Positions 6,195-8,136 of a stretch of 8,136 nt of DNA are shown here, piece after piece; the stretch's first letter is position 1; each line of letters opens with the position of its first letter. Where the stretch lies: positions 1 through 8,136 of the forward strand of contig CALFHQ010000074.1 of the NCBI GenBank assembly GCA_937876385.1, read 5' to 3'. The notes beneath the pieces are model-generated. The model ran no database searches. It saw nothing but the letters and a program-made list of their open reading frames with translations, and was not told where the DNA came from. The translations under genes were made by a program, and so were the position numbers. The stretch is from an uncultured Pseudomonadota bacterium (GTDB taxonomy: Bacteria > Myxococcota_A > UBA9042 > CAIXZC01).

Positions 6195-7297
6195 CCCTTC
6201 CTCCTGGCGTCGAGGACCATCTCTACGAAGGCTTCCAGTCTCGTGGCGAGTTGACCGGAGAGCTCTCCTCCCAGCTCGGTTTCCATGTACAGCACTGGCA
6301 AACCCTGCGCTGCCAACTCTCGTCGGATGTGGGGAAGGTCGAACATCTCAGGTTCGCAGAAGGTGATGTTGTGGAGGAGTACGGCCTCAGCCTTGGCACT
6401 TCGGGCGCGCTCTAAAAGCCACCCAATTCGGCGGTCGACGGAGGCCCCACGGGTTGGGCACGGAGGGAGCGCTTCGTAGCGTGCCATGAGGGCGTCAAAG
6501 GGGTCATCGGGGAGATTCTCCACGTGGCAGATTCGGCGCCCGATGGCCGCGTAGTCGTCTGCAACGGGGATGGCGCCGGCCTGTCGAAGGGCTTCGAAAA
6601 TGCCTTGCGGCTCGGGGACGATGCCGGACACCAGGAGGCGTGCCGGCCCACCTTCCTTTGCTTCCTTTGAGACGTCCACGGAGACCCCGGCGAGGGCCTC
6701 TTGGATTTCCTCAAGCCAGGTCTGAGGCCACTGAAACTCTCCCCGGCGCAGCAACTCGTATTGGAGAGGACCCAGGGTCTGCCCGGTCGGTTCAAGGAGT
6801 GTTCCCCGAAGCGAATCGAGGTGGTTGTGGAGGGCGATTGCGTCTCTCAGCTTCTCCAAGGTGAGGGTCTCCCCGGTCCATTCTTCAAGTTGTGTTGCCA
6901 GGTGCTGAAATTCTTTGCGAAGGAATGTTCTTCGAGGGGAGTCCAGCGGGCCTTTGGGGTGGGTGAAGTGGAAAACCGGTTTGTCCCAGGGACCGAAGTC
7001 GGTGAGGACAGTTGCCAGCCCTTGCAGGGAATCGCAGGTATGGGGAAAGAGAATGCCGTCCAGTTGCGACGCCTCTTTGGAAGCGAGGAACTCCATGGAG
7101 TGTCGAACGATGGGGCAGACATAGGCTTGAATTCGGGCCATCTCGTGGGTGGGGGTGACGTCCGGCGGTCCCCAGACTTCGACGGCCAGGATATTGAGGG
7201 CGGTGAGCAATTCCCGAGGGTATTGCATGGGAAAACAGGCCAACACCTTTCCGTGGCGCTGATTTCTGTGGGTAGAGATGGCTTCGTTTCTCGTCAT
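6191..7297 (-). CDS. 2-hydroxyacyl-CoA dehydratase superfamily, small subunit (HgdB/BcrC-like)
   Basis: This 368-residue protein is the partner subunit of the heterodimeric dehydratase/reductase and the first gene of the operon. The length fits HgdB, FldC and BcrC (about 370-390 residues). Family features are visible in order: the opening strand VLACFPMQYPRELLTAL (18-34), AYVCPIVRHSMEF (58-70, Cys61), LFPHTCDSLQ (83-92, Cys88), the segment RLLVSGIVPEPQ (220-231) followed by AGAIPVADDYAAIGRR (240-255), and the late motif FCEPEMFDLP (313-322, Cys314). The three marked cysteines are candidates for binding its iron-sulfur cluster. The start is ATG at 7297 with GAGGG (7303-7307) five bases upstream. 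It differs clearly from the 438-residue subunit, which argues against a homodimeric double-cubane protein. It lies divergent to glutamate dehydrogenase. The reaction is probably dehydration of a 2-hydroxyacyl-CoA; this is inferred from family and context. Confidence 0.88.
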   Translation of the reverse strand: MTRNEAISTHRNQRHGKVLACFPMQYPRELLTALNILAVEVWGPPDVTPTHEMARIQAYVCPIVRHSMEFLASKEASQLDGILFPHTCDSLQGLATVLTDFGPWDKPVFHFTHPKGPLDSPRRTFLRKEFQHLATQLEEWTGETLTLEKLRDAIALHNHLDSLRGTLLEPTGQTLGPLQYELLRRGEFQWPQTWLEEIQEALAGVSVDVSKEAKEGGPARLLVSGIVPEPQGIFEALRQAGAIPVADDYAAIGRRICHVENLPDDPFDALMARYEALPPCPTRGASVDRRIGWLLERARSAKAEAVLLHNITFCEPEMFDLPHIRRELAAQGLPVLYMETELGGELSGQLATRLEAFVEMVLDARRKG

Positions 7298-7345
7298 GGA
7301 TTCCCTCGAATGTGCGCCAAAGGAGCTATCTTCTCGTTGATGCTA

Positions 7346-7379
7346 GCCCACTTGCGACGGGAAATGCAAGGAGGTGGGC
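7346..7379 (-). other. bulged hairpin in the probable leader of the dehydratase operon
   Basis: GCCCA (7346-7350) pairs with TGGGC (7375-7379), and CTTGC (7351-7355) pairs with GCAAG (7366-7370). This gives ten base pairs with one four-base bulge (7371-7374) and a ten-base loop. On the minus strand the bulge and its neighbours read CCACCTCCTTGC, which includes CCTCC, the complement of a Shine-Dalgarno sequence. It lies about 50-80 bases before the start of the 368-residue subunit. A role in translation or as a protein site is conjecture. Confidence 0.45.
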
Positions 7380-7394
7380 CCCCAACGCCCCTCT

Positions 7395-7428
7395 ACAAAT
7401 AACAATCTATTACCCTTGCGTTGTACAA
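7395..7428 (-). promoter_or_regulatory. candidate promoter for the dehydratase operon
   Basis: On the minus strand, TTGTAC (overlapping the palindrome at 7420-7429) is followed after 18 bases by TGTTAT in an A/T-rich patch. This is a weak match to sigma70 elements (four of six at the -10). A second pair, TTGCAT and TAGCAT with an 18-base spacer, lies closer to the gene at about 7341-7370 and is about as good. Neither is strong. Confidence 0.25.
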
Positions 7429-7445
7429 CCGGTGCTCGTTACGAT
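7416..7445 (+). promoter_or_regulatory. candidate promoter for glutamate dehydrogenase
   Basis: TTGCGT (7416-7421) and TACGAT (7440-7445) are separated by 18 bases. Transcription would start near 7452, giving a leader of about 50 bases. The -10 hexamer and the spacing are the same as in the lipoprotein promoter candidate at 1933-1962. The palindrome at 7420-7429 lies between and over these elements. Confidence 0.35.
7420..7429. promoter_or_regulatory. perfect 10-bp palindrome, possible operator
   Basis: GTTGTACAAC reads the same on both strands. It overlaps the candidate -35 hexamers of both divergent promoters, which is where a shared repressor or activator would bind. The arms do not extend beyond ten bases. 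I cannot name a regulator, and none is encoded in the window. Confidence 0.4.
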
Positions 7446-7492
7446 TCCAGCACACGGCGCAGGTCTCGACGTAGGACCTGAATTCAATACCT

Positions 7493-7497
7493 GGAGG
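7493..7497 (+). promoter_or_regulatory. ribosome binding site deciding the glutamate dehydrogenase start
   Basis: GGAGG lies five bases before ATG at 7503. Another ATG (7498-7500) is immediately next to the site but is in the wrong frame and too close. The frame from 7503 gives the dehydrogenase. Confidence 0.7.
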
Positions 7498-7502
7498 ATG
7501 GA

Positions 7503-8136
7503 ATGTCGGCACAAGGGTACAACGCATTTGAAACGGCACAGCGACAGTTCGATAAGGTGGCAGACTACCTTGAGTTGGAATCGGGGGCTCGAATGCTCCT
7601 TCGAAACCCCCTTCGAGAATACCATTTCTCCATCCCGGTTCGAATGGACGATGGCGCTGTTCAGGTTTTCAAGGGCTTTCGAGTGCAGCACAACGACGCC
7701 AGGGGACCCGGGAAGGGGGGAATCCGTTTTCACCCTCAGGAAACCGCCGATACGGTGAAGGCCCTGTCCATGTGGATGACCTGGAAGTGCGCCGTGGTGG
7801 ACATTCCCCTCGGGGGAAGCAAGGGTGGGGTGATTTGCGACCCGCACAACCTGTCCTCCGGGGAGCAGGAGCGACTTTGTCGTGGCTGGGTTCGGCAGGT
7901 TTCCCGGGAGGTGGGCCCGCTGCAGGATGTGCCCGCGCCAGACGTCATGACCACGGCCCAGCACATGTTGTGGATGTTGGACGAATACGAAACCATCCAC
8001 GGAGCCCGCTATCCCGGGATGATCACAGGCAAGCCGGTGGGTCTGGGGGGGTCCCTGGGACGCACCGAAGCCACCGGATTTGGCGTTGTGTTCACGCTGA
8101 GAGAGGCTTTGAAGGAGATGCGTATCCGTCCAAAGG
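7503..8136 (+). CDS. gdhA: glutamate dehydrogenase (Glu/Leu/Phe/Val dehydrogenase family), N-terminal part, cut by the window edge
   Basis: The window shows the first 211 residues of about 420 expected. The enzyme interconverts glutamate and 2-oxoglutarate plus ammonia with NAD(P). The dimerisation/substrate domain is complete: FSIPVRMDDG (42-51), GPGKGGIRFHP (68-78, Lys71), MTWKCAVVDIPLGGSKGG (92-109, Lys95 and the catalytic Lys107), DVPAPDVMT (142-150, Asp147), and TGKPVGLGGSLGRTEATG (175-192), which leads into the nucleotide-binding domain. All expected lysines and the catalytic aspartate are present. The coenzyme cannot be judged because the Rossmann fold is off the edge. Glutamate is the likely substrate, but amino-acid dehydrogenases for Leu or Phe are related; the length and motif wording favour glutamate. 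The gene is divergent from the dehydratase operon, which fits a glutamate catabolic role. Confidence 0.92.
   Translation, partial: MSAQGYNAFETAQRQFDKVADYLELESGARMLLRNPLREYHFSIPVRMDDGAVQVFKGFRVQHNDARGPGKGGIRFHPQETADTVKALSMWMTWKCAVVDIPLGGSKGGVICDPHNLSSGEQERLCRGWVRQVSREVGPLQDVPAPDVMTTAQHMLWMLDEYETIHGARYPGMITGKPVGLGGSLGRTEATGFGVVFTLREALKEMRIRPK

Larger units (their letters stand above)
7298..7502. promoter_or_regulatory. divergent regulatory region between the dehydratase operon and glutamate dehydrogenase
   Basis: These 205 bp separate two outward-facing genes, so the promoters of both must lie here unless one is transcribed from within the other's gene. The region holds the two ribosome sites, promoter-like hexamers on both strands, a perfect 10-bp palindrome at 7420-7429, and a bulged inverted repeat at 7346-7379. 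I see no small gene. This arrangement suggests joint control of the two units. Confidence 0.6.

Noticed and set aside
5316..6254. 312-codon open frame on the plus strand opposite the large dehydratase subunit
   Set aside because: It lies antisense to a conserved enzyme gene and has no recognisable domain. The same holds for the 262-codon plus-strand frame at 276-1064 opposite the lipoprotein gene.
4118..7297. Calling the operon a benzoyl-CoA reductase
   Set aside because: Gene order and lengths fit, but there is only one activator gene and no ferredoxin or aromatic-pathway gene, and the neighbour is glutamate dehydrogenase. The dehydratase call is preferred, with the reductase kept as an alternative.
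6191..7297. Double-cubane cluster protein
   Set aside because: Those relatives use a single subunit gene with an activator. Here two clearly different subunits lie in one operon.
7498..7500. ATG as the glutamate dehydrogenase start
   Set aside because: It directly abuts the ribosome site and is out of frame with the dehydrogenase; the ATG at 7503 gives the conserved protein.

Overview
The window is GC-rich by eye (not computed). It carries five complete genes on the minus strand and one gene on the plus strand that runs off the right edge. Three features suggest an anaerobic or facultatively anaerobic Gram-negative bacterium, perhaps of the myxobacterial/deltaproteobacterial type. These are a lipoprotein with a long Asp/Ser/Pro/Gly-rich linker, an Alx/TerC membrane protein, and an enzyme family built on oxygen-sensitive iron-sulfur clusters. 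The lineage is an inference, because no rRNA or other marker gene is present.

Layout from left to right. Positions 1-155 hold no convincing gene, only G-rich repeat-like DNA with a perfect 18-bp tandem duplication. At 156-1901 (minus) is a 581-residue lipoprotein of unknown function with a good promoter candidate. At 2052-2984 (minus) is an Alx/TerC-family membrane protein, with a 252-bp gene-free leader upstream of it. At 3237-4022/4025 (minus) is a small protein of two PAS domains with no output domain. At 4118-7297 (minus) is a tight three-gene operon: two different subunits of the 2-hydroxyacyl-CoA dehydratase/benzoyl-CoA reductase superfamily (368 and 438 residues), then one BadF/HgdC-type ATPase activator (255 residues). 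The genes overlap by 4 and 8 bp. Divergent from this operon, across a 205-bp intergenic region, is a glutamate dehydrogenase gene (7503 to the right edge).

How the genes may work together. Glutamate dehydrogenase makes 2-oxoglutarate from glutamate. In the hydroxyglutarate pathway of glutamate fermentation, 2-oxoglutarate is reduced, activated to (R)-2-hydroxyglutaryl-CoA, and dehydrated to glutaconyl-CoA by an enzyme made of two subunits and a homodimeric ATPase activator. That set of parts is what lies next to the dehydrogenase gene. The substrate is still an inference: the dehydrogenase, CoA-transferase and decarboxylase of that pathway are not in the window. The gene order (small subunit, large subunit, activator) also matches the first part of benzoyl-CoA reductase operons (bcrCBAD).

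The intergenic region between the operon and glutamate dehydrogenase is the most interesting non-coding stretch. It has a perfect 10-bp palindrome overlapping candidate promoter elements on both strands, and a bulged hairpin in the probable leader of the dehydratase operon. No tRNA, rRNA, CRISPR array, transposase or phage gene is visible.
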